A DNA stretch of 64,000 bases from Rhodoferax sp. (GCF_028714215.1 NZ_JAQTMS010000007.1:1-64000); one strand, 5' to 3'. Counted from the stretch's first letter, positions 8,592 through 17,251 are shown. Numbers and translations are program-made. Notes: generated from the letters alone by a model not told the origin.

Positions 8592-9598
8592 TGCAGAGCC
8601 TGGATATCAGGGTTTTGAGTGATGCGCTGGCCTGGCGGCAGGCCGGCCACGCGGTGACGCTGGTGACCGTGGTGGAAACCTGGGGCAGTGCGCCGCGCCC
8701 GCCCGGCGCCCTGCTGGCGGTGCGCGATGACGGGGTGGTCAGCGGGTCCGTGTCGGGTGGCTGCGTCGAAGACGACTTGATTGCCCGCACCCAGGCCGCG
8801 TTAAAGACCAAAGACGCGCACGCTGATGACGTCAAACCGAGCTTGATCAGCTACGGTGTCAGCAAGGAAGAGGCGGCACGTTTTGGCCTGCCTTGCGGCG
8901 GTACCTTGCGCCTGTTGCAGGAGCCTTTGCGGGACGACGGCTGGCTGGTCGAGTTGCTGGCGCGCACGGCGGCCCAGCAATTGGTGGCGCGCAGCGTGAC
9001 GCTGGCCAGCGGTGCCGTGCAACTGGGCAGCGCGGTGCGCGGGCAGGCCTTGCAGTTCGATGGCGTCACGCTGACCACGGTGTTTGGCCCGAACTGGCGC
9101 CTGCTCCTGATCGGTGCCGGCCAGTTGTCGCAGGCGGTGGCGCAAATGGCGCTGATGCTGGACTTTGAAGTGCTGGTCTGCGATCCGCGCGAGGAATACG
9201 CCGCCACCCTGGTGGCCAGCGTGCCGGGGATCCGGCGCGTCGAGGGCATGCCCGACGATGCGGTGCTTGAGCTGCGGCCCGATGTTCACACCGCCATCGT
9301 GGCCTTGACGCACGACCCCAAACTGGACGATCTGGCTTTGCTGGAAGCGCTGCAATCCGACGCGTTCTATGTCGGGGCTTTGGGCTCGCGACGCAACCAG
9401 GCGGCCCGCAAGCAGCGACTGGCCCAACATTTCGATCTGAGTGCCGAACAACTTGTGCGCCTGCACGGCCCGGTCGGTCTGGCGCTGGGGGCCAAGACGC
9501 CGGCCGAGATTGCAGTGGCCATCGTGGCCGAAATCATTCAGGTCAAAAACTTGGTGGCGGGCGCTCTGACGACCACGCCAGGCGGTGTACCCCATTGA
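8591..9598 (+). CDS. XdhC-family molybdenum cofactor insertion protein
   Basis: A 335-residue member of the XdhC/CoxI family. The N-terminal domain has ETWGSAPRPPGALLAV and GSVSGGCVEDDL, the family hallmark; the C-terminal Rossmann-like domain has LLIGAGQLSQAVAQMA and VGALGSRRNQAARKQRL. XdhC proteins bind the molybdenum cofactor, promote its sulfuration and deliver it to xanthine-oxidase-type enzymes. Here the client must be HcrA, the only such enzyme in the window. The TGA stop is embedded in the TTG start of the next gene. Cytoplasmic. Confidence 0.9.
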   Translation: MQSLDIRVLSDALAWRQAGHAVTLVTVVETWGSAPRPPGALLAVRDDGVVSGSVSGGCVEDDLIARTQAALKTKDAHADDVKPSLISYGVSKEEAARFGLPCGGTLRLLQEPLRDDGWLVELLARTAAQQLVARSVTLASGAVQLGSAVRGQALQFDGVTLTTVFGPNWRLLLIGAGQLSQAVAQMALMLDFEVLVCDPREEYAATLVASVPGIRRVEGMPDDAVLELRPDVHTAIVALTHDPKLDDLALLEALQSDAFYVGALGSRRNQAARKQRLAQHFDLSAEQLVRLHGPVGLALGAKTPAEIAVAIVAEIIQVKNLVAGALTTTPGGVPH

Positions 9599-10137
9599 GT
9601 GGCCCCACCGTCATCGTGCTGGCTGGCGGCCGTGGCGAGCGCTTTGCCGCATCGGGCGGCAGCAGCCACAAGCTACAGGCGCCGTTGCTGGGAAAAACCG
9701 TGTTGCAGCACACGCTGGACGCGGTCCGCGCCAGCGCTTTGCCCTGGCATCTGGAAGACAGCGGCCAGCCCGGCATGGGCGACTCGATCGCCGCCGCCGT
9801 GCGGTCCACGGCACAGGCTGCCGGCTGGCTGATTCTGCCGGCCGATTTGCCCTTGATCCACAGCGCCACCTTGCGCGCCGTGGCGACGGCGCTGAAGAAC
9901 CACGCGGTGGTGCTTCCGATATACCGGGGCCAGCGCGGCCATCCGGTGGGGTTTTCTGCCAGTTGTCGTGAGGCGCTGCTGGCGCTCAAGGGAGACCACG
10001 GTGCCGCCGCCGTGGTGCGCAGCTACCCGGCCTTTGAGCTGGTCGTGAACGACGCCGGTTGCGTGACCGACATCGATACGCTGGACGATCTGCGGCTGGC
10101 CGAACGGTTGATGGTGGCGCTCCGCGCAGCGCCGTGA
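9595..10137 (+). CDS. MobA/MocA-like nucleotidyltransferase
   Basis: A 180-residue nucleotidyltransferase with the glycine-rich loop LAGGRGERF at residues 9-17, a lysine in SSHKL and the PADLPL metal-binding motif, followed by RGHPVGF. These features place it with MocA, which joins molybdopterin to CMP to give molybdopterin cytosine dinucleotide, the cofactor used by the 4-hydroxybenzoyl-CoA reductase family. It closes the gene run and overlaps xdhC by TTGA, using TTG as start. GTP-using MobA is the alternative, but the partner enzyme argues for CTP. Confidence 0.82.
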   Translation: MSGPTVIVLAGGRGERFAASGGSSHKLQAPLLGKTVLQHTLDAVRASALPWHLEDSGQPGMGDSIAAAVRSTAQAAGWLILPADLPLIHSATLRAVATALKNHAVVLPIYRGQRGHPVGFSASCREALLALKGDHGAAAVVRSYPAFELVVNDAGCVTDIDTLDDLRLAERLMVALRAAP

Positions 10138-10161
10138 CGCAACAGCGATTCCCGCGCGCCG

Positions 10162-11700
10162 TCAAAACCTGCGCTCGAAGGCGGTAAACGCATCCTCCAG
10201 TTCCCATTGCAGCCGCGCCTTGGGGTTCTGCTCCAGATAAGTCCGGCACGCGACGCCAGCTTTTTTTGCGCCACGCAGGTCGCTGCCGCACGCCGCCACC
10301 GGGCGCAGTTTTTCGATGTCCTGCCACAAGGGGGCGCCTTCCACAAACGCATAGTGCAAGCTGTTGCGCGTCATGGTTTTCAACTGGCGGTAATCGACTT
10401 TTTGTTCTTCAACAGCCTTCACGTATTCCCGCGTCATCTCGGAGCGCGAGACGCCCTCGTCGTCGGTCGCCAGTGCCACTGGCACACCATATTTCAGATA
10501 GGCCGACAGCGGGTGCTGGGCGCCGCTGACACCCAGGATGCCGCTGTTGCTGGTCAGGCAGACTTCCACCAAAACCCGCTTGCGCGCCATCTCTTTCAGC
10601 AAGCCGATGGCATCGTCTTCCTGCATCACGGCGACACCATGGCCTATGCGTTGGGCGTGTCCCACCTCGATCGAATCGCGGATGTGAAAACGCAGTCCCT
10701 CCGGCGGCACCAGGCCCGGTACCAGCTCACCGGCATGCAGCGTGACCTGCACCTTGGGGTAGAGGCCGTGCAGGTAGTCCAGCAGCCGCATGTGCAGGGA
10801 GAAATCGCGCATGGGCACCAGCGCATCCTCCGGCATCACCAGGTTCAGTCCCACCACGCGCGCGTCGGCCTGGGCCAGCTCGAAGCCGACCAGCATCTGC
10901 GCGAACACGATTTCCTTCGGCAAGCCGCGCAGCACCTGGTACAGATAGCGCACCGTGACGGCGCAGCCGGCGGCGGCCTGGGGCGTGCCGCAACGCAGGA
11001 TTTCGCGTTGCTTGGCGGTGGCGCTGTTCAGGTCGGCGGCAGCCGCCTTGACCGCTTCGGGCAAGCCGTTCTCCAGCAGCGACGCGCGCATCTTGCCGAA
11101 GTCGTCATTCCAGCCCGCCTTCGCCGCGAGCTTGAAGGTTTCCGCGGAGGCAGGCGTGGTCATCAACTCCAGGTAACTAACGTGCCCGGCACTGGCGCGC
11201 GACGCCACTTCGGCCAGCATGTCGCCATCGCGCTTGCGGGTGGCGGAACCGAATTTGCCGAAGCTGTCGAAGAACAGGTCATGACCGCTGAGCCCCGAAG
11301 GCCCCGGGTTGCGCATCGACCAGGCGTCGATCATGCGCCGGAACAGAACCGTGTCGGTCAGCGCGTCTTTTGCCGCCACCTGCCCCTGCGCCTGGTCGCA
11401 CGGCGGCGGCAGGATGACCAGCGTCCTGGTGTCCACGCACAGCCCATCTTCGGCGGCCCAGCCGATCATCGATTCGGCGTAGATGGCACCCGACAAATGG
11501 CTGTGCAGATCGCCGCCCTTGGGCATGTCCTTGAGAAAAGCCCACAGCAGCGGCGGCTGGGAATGGATCGAGTGCAAATACGCCGCGGTGCGGGCCTGCG
11601 CCGGGCTGCCTGCCGTCGTCTCGCCATGCGCCGGCAAGAGCAGACCGGCCGCCAGGGCCACGCCAAGCCAGAGAGTCTTCAGTGTGGATTTGATTTTCAT
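10162..11700 (-). CDS. Secreted adenosine deaminase-family protein
   Basis: A 512-residue protein with a Sec signal peptide (basic MKIKSTLK, hydrophobic stretch, cleavage near PAHGE). Metal and substrate motifs of adenosine/AMP deaminases are present: DLHSHLSG near residues 64-71, LHAGE, HGVAVM, TSNSGILGV and a DDEGVSRSEM aspartate pair. The deduced reaction is hydrolysis of (deoxy)adenosine to inosine in the periplasm, for purine salvage. It is longer than cytosolic Add (about 330 residues), like ADGF-type exported enzymes. AAGGAAGG precedes the ATG. It converges with the molybdenum maturation gene and stands alone. Confidence 0.85.
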   Translation of the reverse strand: MKIKSTLKTLWLGVALAAGLLLPAHGETTAGSPAQARTAAYLHSIHSQPPLLWAFLKDMPKGGDLHSHLSGAIYAESMIGWAAEDGLCVDTRTLVILPPPCDQAQGQVAAKDALTDTVLFRRMIDAWSMRNPGPSGLSGHDLFFDSFGKFGSATRKRDGDMLAEVASRASAGHVSYLELMTTPASAETFKLAAKAGWNDDFGKMRASLLENGLPEAVKAAAADLNSATAKQREILRCGTPQAAAGCAVTVRYLYQVLRGLPKEIVFAQMLVGFELAQADARVVGLNLVMPEDALVPMRDFSLHMRLLDYLHGLYPKVQVTLHAGELVPGLVPPEGLRFHIRDSIEVGHAQRIGHGVAVMQEDDAIGLLKEMARKRVLVEVCLTSNSGILGVSGAQHPLSAYLKYGVPVALATDDEGVSRSEMTREYVKAVEEQKVDYRQLKTMTRNSLHYAFVEGAPLWQDIEKLRPVAACGSDLRGAKKAGVACRTYLEQNPKARLQWELEDAFTAFERRF

Positions 11701-11856
11701 CGCTACCGGCCTTCCTTTGTTGCGCCAACCGTGCCTGTCAGAATAGCACGGGCCGTGAGGGGGCCGGGTGGGCTTGCTAGCGGAGAATCGGGGTATTCGA
11801 AAGCCGATCCGTCCCCGCTGCCCGGATTTGAGTACGATCTGCCGGAGGAGATCGAT

Positions 11857-12249
11857 ATGACTGTTGCAAATTGGTGCGTGGCGGCGGCTTGCGTGCTGCC
11901 GGTTCTGACCGCTGGATTGGCCAAGGCCAGCGGCGCGCGCAAGCCCAAAAAAGACGGTGGTTACGACAATCGGCAACCGCGCGAATGGGCCTCGCACTTG
12001 ACCGGCTGGCAGGCACGCGCCATGGCGGCGCAGAGCAACGGTTTTGAAGCCCTGCCCTTGTTCATTGCCGCCGTCATTCTGGCGCAGCAGGCGCATGCCG
12101 ATCAGGGCCGTATCGATGCCCTGGCCCTGCTCTTTATTGTTATTCGTCTCGTCTATGTGGCCAGCTACCTGATGAACAAGGGCACACTGCGCAGTCTGGT
12201 CTGGACCGCCGGACTGGCCGTCAGCATTGCCATCATGGCCATGTCCTGA
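11857..12249 (+). CDS. MAPEG-family membrane protein
   Basis: A 130-residue protein with four hydrophobic segments. The first loop has the family motif pattern NRQPREWASHLTGWQARAMAAQSNGFEALPLF, read here as N-x-x-P-R then QSNGFE at about residues 59-64. Bacterial MAPEG proteins of this short type are uncharacterised inner-membrane relatives of glutathione-dependent enzymes. It is a single gene, divergent from the adenosine deaminase and convergent with the hydrolase. GGAGGAG precedes the ATG by six bases. Confidence 0.8.
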   Translation: MTVANWCVAAACVLPVLTAGLAKASGARKPKKDGGYDNRQPREWASHLTGWQARAMAAQSNGFEALPLFIAAVILAQQAHADQGRIDALALLFIVIRLVYVASYLMNKGTLRSLVWTAGLAVSIAIMAMS

Positions 12250-12304
12250 AGCTGGTTTGGTGGCCGCGCCGGCAAGCCGGGCAGTGCGCTCCGAATGTCG
12301 TTGC

Positions 12305-13258
12305 CTAGCGCGCCACGGCAAGGAACTCTGTGACGGCCTGCGCCGTGCGCTGCGGGTCTTCTTCCTGCGGCACATGTCCCAGGCCCTCGAAGACCTGCAA
12401 GCGGCTGCCGGCGATGTCTCGGTTGAAATGCTGGCCGTTTTCCAGGGGTATCAGACGATCGCGCTGGCCCCACAATATCAGTACCGGCAGATGCAGCGTC
12501 GCAATGCGCGCCACCAGCGGGCCCGGCTGGTTCTGCTTGAAGCGCTGGGCCAGCGCGCGGCGATTGCCTGCGCGGCGCGCCAGATCGTAGTAACGATCGA
12601 CCAATTCCGGTGTCACCGCGGCCGGGTTGCCATAGACGTTCTTCACGCTGGCTTCCACCATGCCGCGCGGCAGGATGTTTTCCATCAGGCGATTGAGGCC
12701 CGGCAGCCGGGCGATGCGAAAAGCAATGGGCGCCGATTCGGATCGAAACGCATAGCCCGCCGCATCGACCAGAATCAGGCGCTCGATGCGCTCCGGAAAC
12801 ATCACTGCGGTGGCCCAGGCGATTTCACCGCCCAGGGAATTGCCGCCCAGCACGACCTGCTTGAGTTGCAGGGCATCGAGCGTGGCGGCGACAAAGCGCG
12901 CGTAGCGCTCCAGGCTGTAATCGTTGTCCGGCGCCGGCCCGGTGAGGCCGAAGCCAGGCAGGTCGAAGCGGATGACGCGGCGTTGTTTCGAAAGGACCCG
13001 GACCCAGCCGTCCCAGGTGTGCAGGCTGGCCGAGGTGCCATGCAGCAGCACCAGCGGCGTAGCGTCGTCGCGCGGGCCTTCGTCACGCACGTGAACCTGC
13101 ATGCCTTGCACCGTAATGAAGGTGGACGGCGGCGCTGCCCAGCGCGCTTTCAGGGAATCGACCGGCATATCGGGCGCCCAGAAGACAATGATGGCGCCTG
13201 CAAAAACCAGAATGACGAGCGCCAGCAGGACTAACACAAAGCGAATGTGGATGCGCAT
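12305..13258 (-). CDS. Alpha/beta hydrolase, membrane-anchored
   Basis: A 317-residue hydrolase with an N-terminal hydrophobic segment (residues 6-28) that is either an uncleaved anchor or a signal peptide. The catalytic triad is readable: the nucleophile serine in GNSLGGE near residue 142, aspartate in WGQRDRLIP near 265, and histidine in GLGHVPQEE near 293. LLHGTSASLHTWDGW supplies the oxyanion hole. The fold covers esterases, haloperoxidase-like and lactone hydrolases; the substrate cannot be told. It stands alone between a convergent MAPEG gene and vapBC. Confidence 0.82.
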   Translation of the reverse strand: MRIHIRFVLVLLALVILVFAGAIIVFWAPDMPVDSLKARWAAPPSTFITVQGMQVHVRDEGPRDDATPLVLLHGTSASLHTWDGWVRVLSKQRRVIRFDLPGFGLTGPAPDNDYSLERYARFVAATLDALQLKQVVLGGNSLGGEIAWATAVMFPERIERLILVDAAGYAFRSESAPIAFRIARLPGLNRLMENILPRGMVEASVKNVYGNPAAVTPELVDRYYDLARRAGNRRALAQRFKQNQPGPLVARIATLHLPVLILWGQRDRLIPLENGQHFNRDIAGSRLQVFEGLGHVPQEEDPQRTAQAVTEFLAVAR

Positions 13259-13343
13259 GTCAGGTGTCTCCGTGAATGGGAAGAGCCGTGCCTCGCCGTC
13301 GGGTGGTCAATGCGCACGACCCATTTCTTGATCACCCATGGGT

Positions 13344-13742
13344 TCAAATTGTCCAGTCTTCGATGCTTAGACCGGCAACCAGACCGAAAGCCCGGTCGTT
13401 GCTGACCAAGGCGGCGCCCACACTCAGCGCGTGGGCTGCAATCATCATATCCAGTGGCGCGAGAACCTTGCCTTGTCGCTCCATATTCGCTCGCACGGTG
13501 CCGTAGTGCTGCACCACCGCACTGTCCCAGGGTAGTACCTCGACGCGCAGCAGGAACTCATGTACCGCAACATGAAGCCGTTTGGCATCGGGACGCTTTG
13601 CCAAGCCAAAAAGCATTTCACCCTCGGTAACAGCCGAGATGCAAAGGGAAGCCATAGGGGTAGCCACCATCCGGGCGACGGCAGCCGGGTGCCCCTTGAT
13701 CAGGTGGCTGACCGTGTTGGTGTCAAGCATGTGGAGGCTCAT
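13344..13742 (-). CDS. vapC: VapC-type PIN-domain toxin
   Basis: A 132-residue PIN nuclease. The four acidic residues expected for metal binding are visible: Asp in MLDTNTVS at residue 7, Glu in VTEGEMLFG near 41, Asp in PLDMMIAAHA near 98 and Asp in VSNDRAFG near 116. As a toxin it should cleave RNA, in the best-studied cases initiator tRNA, until VapB binds it. It overlaps the antitoxin gene by four bases (ATGA). All key residues are present, so it looks intact. Confidence 0.9.
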   Translation of the reverse strand: MSLHMLDTNTVSHLIKGHPAAVARMVATPMASLCISAVTEGEMLFGLAKRPDAKRLHVAVHEFLLRVEVLPWDSAVVQHYGTVRANMERQGKVLAPLDMMIAAHALSVGAALVSNDRAFGLVAGLSIEDWTI

Positions 13743-13999
13743 TCGCGCCAGCCATCGAATGGGTCACGCTCATGCGGTGTCTGCTTGCGTTCTTTTTTGC
13801 CCAGAAAATCGTGGGGCACATCAGCACCCTTGAGCGCGGCCAAAAAGCCGTCCCAGGTTGCCGGTTTGCGAGACAAAATGACGTCACCGGTTTGCGGATC
13901 TTGCCGGATGAAAACTTCCTTGGAATCGAAGCGGTAGACGGCCGGCAGGCGAACCGCCTGGCTGCGGCCGTTGGTGAATAGCTTGGCAACCTGTTCCAT
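13739..13999 (-). CDS. vapB: VapB antitoxin, AbrB/MazE-like
   Basis: An 86-residue antitoxin. The N-terminal swapped-hairpin DNA-binding part MEQVAKLFTNGRSQAVRLP is typical of VapB, and the acidic/aromatic C-terminus should wrap VapC. The start at 13999 follows GAGGTGCGAC; an in-frame extension upstream is not needed. It is translated just before vapC. An imperfect inverted repeat 20 bases upstream is a likely autorepression site for the VapBC complex. Confidence 0.9.
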   Translation of the reverse strand: MEQVAKLFTNGRSQAVRLPAVYRFDSKEVFIRQDPQTGDVILSRKPATWDGFLAALKGADVPHDFLGKKERKQTPHERDPFDGWRE

Positions 14000-14018
14000 G
14001 TCGCACCTCGCTTTTGTT

Positions 14019-14040
14019 GGTATATATCTCAGTATATGCC
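14019..14040 (-). promoter_or_regulatory. Candidate vapBC operator
   Basis: GGTATAT and ATATGCC form inverted half-sites (one mismatch) separated by eight bases, located about 20 bases upstream of the vapB start. TATATA within it may also act as the -10 box. Autorepression from such a site is usual for vapBC; this one is read only from its symmetry. Confidence 0.45.
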
Positions 14041-14079
14041 TTGCACCGGAATGCGTCAATGCGGTTTACGCCATGCGGT

Positions 14080-14439
14080 CTACGCCGATGCCGCCACCAC
14101 AGTGATCTCGATCAGCAGATCGGGGGACGCCAGATCGGCCTGCACGGTGGTGCGTGCCGGGGCGGCGCCGGCTGGCATCCAGGCTTCCCAGATCGTGTTC
14201 ATGGCAGCAAAGTCCTGCATCCGTTTCAGGTAGATGGTGGCTGACAGAAGGCGGCTGCGCGCGCTGCCGGCCTCGGCCAGCAAGGCGTCGATGCGGGCCA
14301 GTACTTCGCCGGTCTGGCTTTCGATATCGGGCAGCGTCTTGCCGCTGGAAGTCTGTCCGCACAGAAAGACCAGTCCGCCGTGGCGCACGATCTTGCTCAT
14401 GCGGGCGTTAGTGTGATGGCGCTGGATGTCTTGGCTCAT
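14080..14439 (-). CDS. RidA-family enamine/imine deaminase
   Basis: A 119-residue RidA/YjgF-family protein with GGLVFLCGQTSS, an ARIDALLAEAGS helix, LLSATIYLKRMQDFAAMN, and the conserved arginine in PARTTVQADLASPDLLIEITV. RidA hydrolyses reactive enamines and imines formed from amino acids. Its start lies 32 bases inside the preceding FAD-dehydrogenase gene, so it is translationally coupled to a complex that would produce an imine. The role in clearing that product is a strong inference from context. It is the last gene of the operon. Confidence 0.88.
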   Translation of the reverse strand: MSQDIQRHHTNARMSKIVRHGGLVFLCGQTSSGKTLPDIESQTGEVLARIDALLAEAGSARSRLLSATIYLKRMQDFAAMNTIWEAWMPAGAAPARTTVQADLASPDLLIEITVVAASA

Positions 14440-15847
14440 GGAGTGCTCTGTCCTGTGGTTCTGCTTCGGGGATGGATGACGCGAGGGCGGCCAGGGAGGC
14501 CAGCGGAATGGGTTTGAGCGGCGCGCGAATGCGGTAAGCACCAATTTCCGCGGGTGTCTTGCCCAGCTCTTTGGCCAGTATCTGGGTCACCGCCAGGCCG
14601 CACATGCGACCCTGGCAGGGGCCCATGCCGCAGCGGCTGAAAAACTTGGTCTGACTAGGCCCCTGGCAACCCAGCCGGGCCATCTCGCGGATGCGCCCGG
14701 CCGTGACTTCCTCGCAGCGGCAGACCACCGTGTCGTCGGCTGGCGTGTTGATCCACTCGGGCGGCCGGTACAGCGCATCGAGAAAAGGCCGGACCCGAAG
14801 TTGCTGGCGCAAGGCCTGGCGCAGCGGCGTCGCGCGCTGCTCGCGTTCGGTGCTGGACAGGCGTTGCAGCGCGTGCGCCGCGCCCAAGGCCGCCAGGGCG
14901 CCGCTGGCTTCGGCCGCCAGCGCACCGCCAATGGCGGCGCCGTCACCGGCGACGCGCAAGCCGGCCAGCGAGGTCTGGCCCCAGTTGTCGACGCGCGGCT
15001 GCCACGCCAGTTGCGCATCGCTCCAATCGTGTGCCACGCGCAACAGGCGCGTCAACTGCGTGTTGGGCACGACCCCGTGGTGCAGCAGCACGATGGAGGC
15101 GTCCAGCCGCTGCGTGCGCCCATCCACGGTGAAGCGCAGGGCCTCGGCCTGTTGCTGCCCTTCGACCGCGAGCCCGGAGGCGCCGGTGAACCAGGGGACG
15201 CCGGCCGAGCGCAGGCGCCGTAGCATGCGCCAGCCTTTGAACAAAGTGGCCGGCGCCCCCAGCGCCGCTGGCAGATGCGGCAATGCGGCCCGGCGGTTGG
15301 CGCCGGGCGCGGTCTCGACGATGCCGGCCAGCGTGACCCCGGCATCGAGCAACTGGCAGGCAACCAGCAGCAACAGCGGGCCGGCGCCCGCCAGCACCAC
15401 TGAGCCCGTTGGCACCGAGCCGGCACTCTTGAGGGCGATCTGCGCCGCGCCGGCGTTCATGACCCCTGGCAGCGTCCAGCCGGGGAGGGGCGAGGGCCGC
15501 TCCATGGCACCGGTGGCGGCTATCAGTTGCGGCGCATGGAGCTGGAATGACTGGCCGTCTTGCAGCGCGGTCACGGTCAGGTCGGGTGCCACATCCCACA
15601 CCAGGGCAGCGTAACGGAGCTCGACGCCGGATGTCGCCAGCCGCTGGGCCAGCGAGCGGCCGTGCGTGTAGTCCGGCCCCAGCAAGCTTGCCACCTTGGG
15701 GTCAACGGCCGTGATGTTGCGGTAAATCTGGCCGCCCACCCTGGGTTGCTCGTCCAGCAGTACGGTTTTGAGGCCCAGCGCCGCAGCGGTCAGCGCCGCC
15801 GAGATGCCGGCCGGGCCGGCGCCCAGGATCACCAGGTCGTGCGTCAT
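14408..15847 (-). CDS. FAD-dependent amino-acid/opine dehydrogenase alpha subunit
   Basis: A 479-residue flavoprotein with an N-terminal dinucleotide fold (LVILGAGPAGISAALTAA at residues 6-23), a second nucleotide-binding stretch (VLAGAGPLLLLVACQL) and a C-terminal BFD-like Fe-S site: CRCEEV near residue 376, then CGMGPCQGRMCG near 408-419. This layout is that of the large subunit of octopine/nopaline oxidase (OoxA) and of D-hydroxyproline dehydrogenase (LhpE/HcnB-like). It probably passes electrons from the substrate-oxidising subunit. It overlaps both neighbours by four or more bases. Confidence 0.85.
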   Translation of the reverse strand: MTHDLVILGAGPAGISAALTAAALGLKTVLLDEQPRVGGQIYRNITAVDPKVASLLGPDYTHGRSLAQRLATSGVELRYAALVWDVAPDLTVTALQDGQSFQLHAPQLIAATGAMERPSPLPGWTLPGVMNAGAAQIALKSAGSVPTGSVVLAGAGPLLLLVACQLLDAGVTLAGIVETAPGANRRAALPHLPAALGAPATLFKGWRMLRRLRSAGVPWFTGASGLAVEGQQQAEALRFTVDGRTQRLDASIVLLHHGVVPNTQLTRLLRVAHDWSDAQLAWQPRVDNWGQTSLAGLRVAGDGAAIGGALAAEASGALAALGAAHALQRLSSTEREQRATPLRQALRQQLRVRPFLDALYRPPEWINTPADDTVVCRCEEVTAGRIREMARLGCQGPSQTKFFSRCGMGPCQGRMCGLAVTQILAKELGKTPAEIGAYRIRAPLKPIPLASLAALASSIPEAEPQDRALHEPRHPAPSH

Positions 15848-16149
15848 GCCCGGTCCCCCGCCCGCCGCGCGCCGGTGGGCAGGCGCACCTGCATGCCGTC
15901 GCGCACCTCGGTCATGCAGGACTGCACGTTCTGCTGGCCATCGACTTCGACCAGACAATCGAAGCAGACGCCCATCAGGCACATCGGTGCCCTGGGTTGA
16001 CCGGAAACGGCGGTCTGGCGAAAGCGCAGCACGCCTGCGTTCAGCAGCGCGATCGCCAGCGTGTCGCCGGCACGTGCGCTGATGGGCCTGCCCTCCAGGT
16101 GCAGCGTGACTGTGGCTCGCGCGTTGCTGGGTTCTATCGGTCTAAACAT
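15844..16149 (-). CDS. [2Fe-2S] gamma subunit of amino-acid/opine dehydrogenase
   Basis: A 101-residue ferredoxin-like protein (HcnA/LhpF/SoxA-delta type). After an EGRPISARAGDTLAIALL fold segment, four cysteines appear as CLMGVCFDC and QSC. These should ligate one [2Fe-2S] cluster and wire the two flavoprotein subunits. The start at 16149 gives an eight-base overlap with the upstream gene, and the stop overlaps the alpha subunit by four bases. Confidence 0.85.
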   Translation of the reverse strand: MFRPIEPSNARATVTLHLEGRPISARAGDTLAIALLNAGVLRFRQTAVSGQPRAPMCLMGVCFDCLVEVDGQQNVQSCMTEVRDGMQVRLPTGARRAGDRA

Positions 16150-17251
16150 GAAAACGCTCCGCCTTGAAGCCGCTGATGTCGGCCGGCTCAGGTCCGCCCC
16201 GGATCCAGTCCGCCAGCGCTCCCGCGTGCTGGCTGGCCAGTGTGACACCGCTGTGGCAGGTGACGACGAAAGCACCCGGGCAAGCCGCCGACGCCTGGTA
16301 AATGGGAAAACCGTCGGGGCTCATCACGCGCAAGGCGCCCCAGCTGCGCACTACGTTGACGCCCTTGAGCAGCGGGAAGCAGCGCGTGGCGCGCTCGGCG
16401 ATGCGCGAGAGCTGGGCCAGCGTGGTGCCGTCGTCGAAACCGACATCCTCTTTGGAGTCGCCGATCTGTACCACGCCTTCGCCGGTTTGCCGCACCTGCA
16501 TGGTGGGGTGGCGCAAAAAGGGCCGGACACGCTCGGTGACCATGACCTGGCCCCGGTTCGGATGCACCGGCGCTTTGAGTCCTACCAGCGGTGCCAGTTT
16601 GCGGTTGCCGAGTCCGGCCGCCAGCACCAGTTTAGGGGCCACGTGGTCGACGCTGCCGGTGCGCACGTGAAACTCGCCGCCACGCTGCTCGATGGCATCG
16701 ACATGCACGCCGGGTAGCAGCTCACCGCCCATGTTCTGGAAACTCTGGACCAGCGCGCGCAGCAGCCGCAGCGGGTTGACGTGGCCGTCCAGCGGGCAGA
16801 AGACGGCGCCCGTGACTGCGGGGCCGACGTGCGGCGACAGCTCGCGGATTTGCGCCAGGTCGAGCACCTGGTACGGGTAGTTGCCGCCCAACTGCTGGCG
16901 GATGGATTCCAGCGCAGCGGCGCGCTGTCTGAGTTCGGCGTCGTCCAGGCACAGGGTCAGGCCGCCAATCTGGGACAGATCGACGTCGATGCCGCTGCGC
17001 TCTGCCAGATCCTGCGCAAGAGCCGGCCAACGCTGGGCAGCGGCCATCGTCCAGCGGGCATAGGCTGGCCGGTCCAGACCCTTGCCCTGGACCCAGACCA
17101 GGCCGAAGTTGCCGCGTGCCGCGCGAAAGGCGTCGTCGCCTTCGTCGAGCAGGCGCACGCGCTCGCCGGCGCGCGCCAGACCGTAGGCGACGGACATGCC
17201 GACGACGCCGCCGCCAATCACCAGGGTGTCGATTTCGTTGTGTTGCTTCAT
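16142..17251 (-). CDS. FAD-dependent amino-acid/opine dehydrogenase beta subunit (DadA-like)
   Basis: A 369-residue DadA/glycine-oxidase-like flavoprotein. The FAD-binding fold is TLVIGGGVVGMSVAYGLARAG at the N-terminus followed by the acidic strand end RLLDEG. It should oxidise a secondary or D-amino acid, giving an imine. With the gamma and alpha subunits it matches heterotrimeric D-hydroxyproline dehydrogenase (LhpB-E-F) or opine oxidase (OoxB-A). Neither a hydroxyproline epimerase nor other pathway genes are in the window, so the substrate is open. The four-base overlap with the permease gene ties oxidation to import. Confidence 0.85.
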   Translation of the reverse strand: MKQHNEIDTLVIGGGVVGMSVAYGLARAGERVRLLDEGDDAFRAARGNFGLVWVQGKGLDRPAYARWTMAAAQRWPALAQDLAERSGIDVDLSQIGGLTLCLDDAELRQRAAALESIRQQLGGNYPYQVLDLAQIRELSPHVGPAVTGAVFCPLDGHVNPLRLLRALVQSFQNMGGELLPGVHVDAIEQRGGEFHVRTGSVDHVAPKLVLAAGLGNRKLAPLVGLKAPVHPNRGQVMVTERVRPFLRHPTMQVRQTGEGVVQIGDSKEDVGFDDGTTLAQLSRIAERATRCFPLLKGVNVVRSWGALRVMSPDGFPIYQASAACPGAFVVTCHSGVTLASQHAGALADWIRGGPEPADISGFKAERFHV

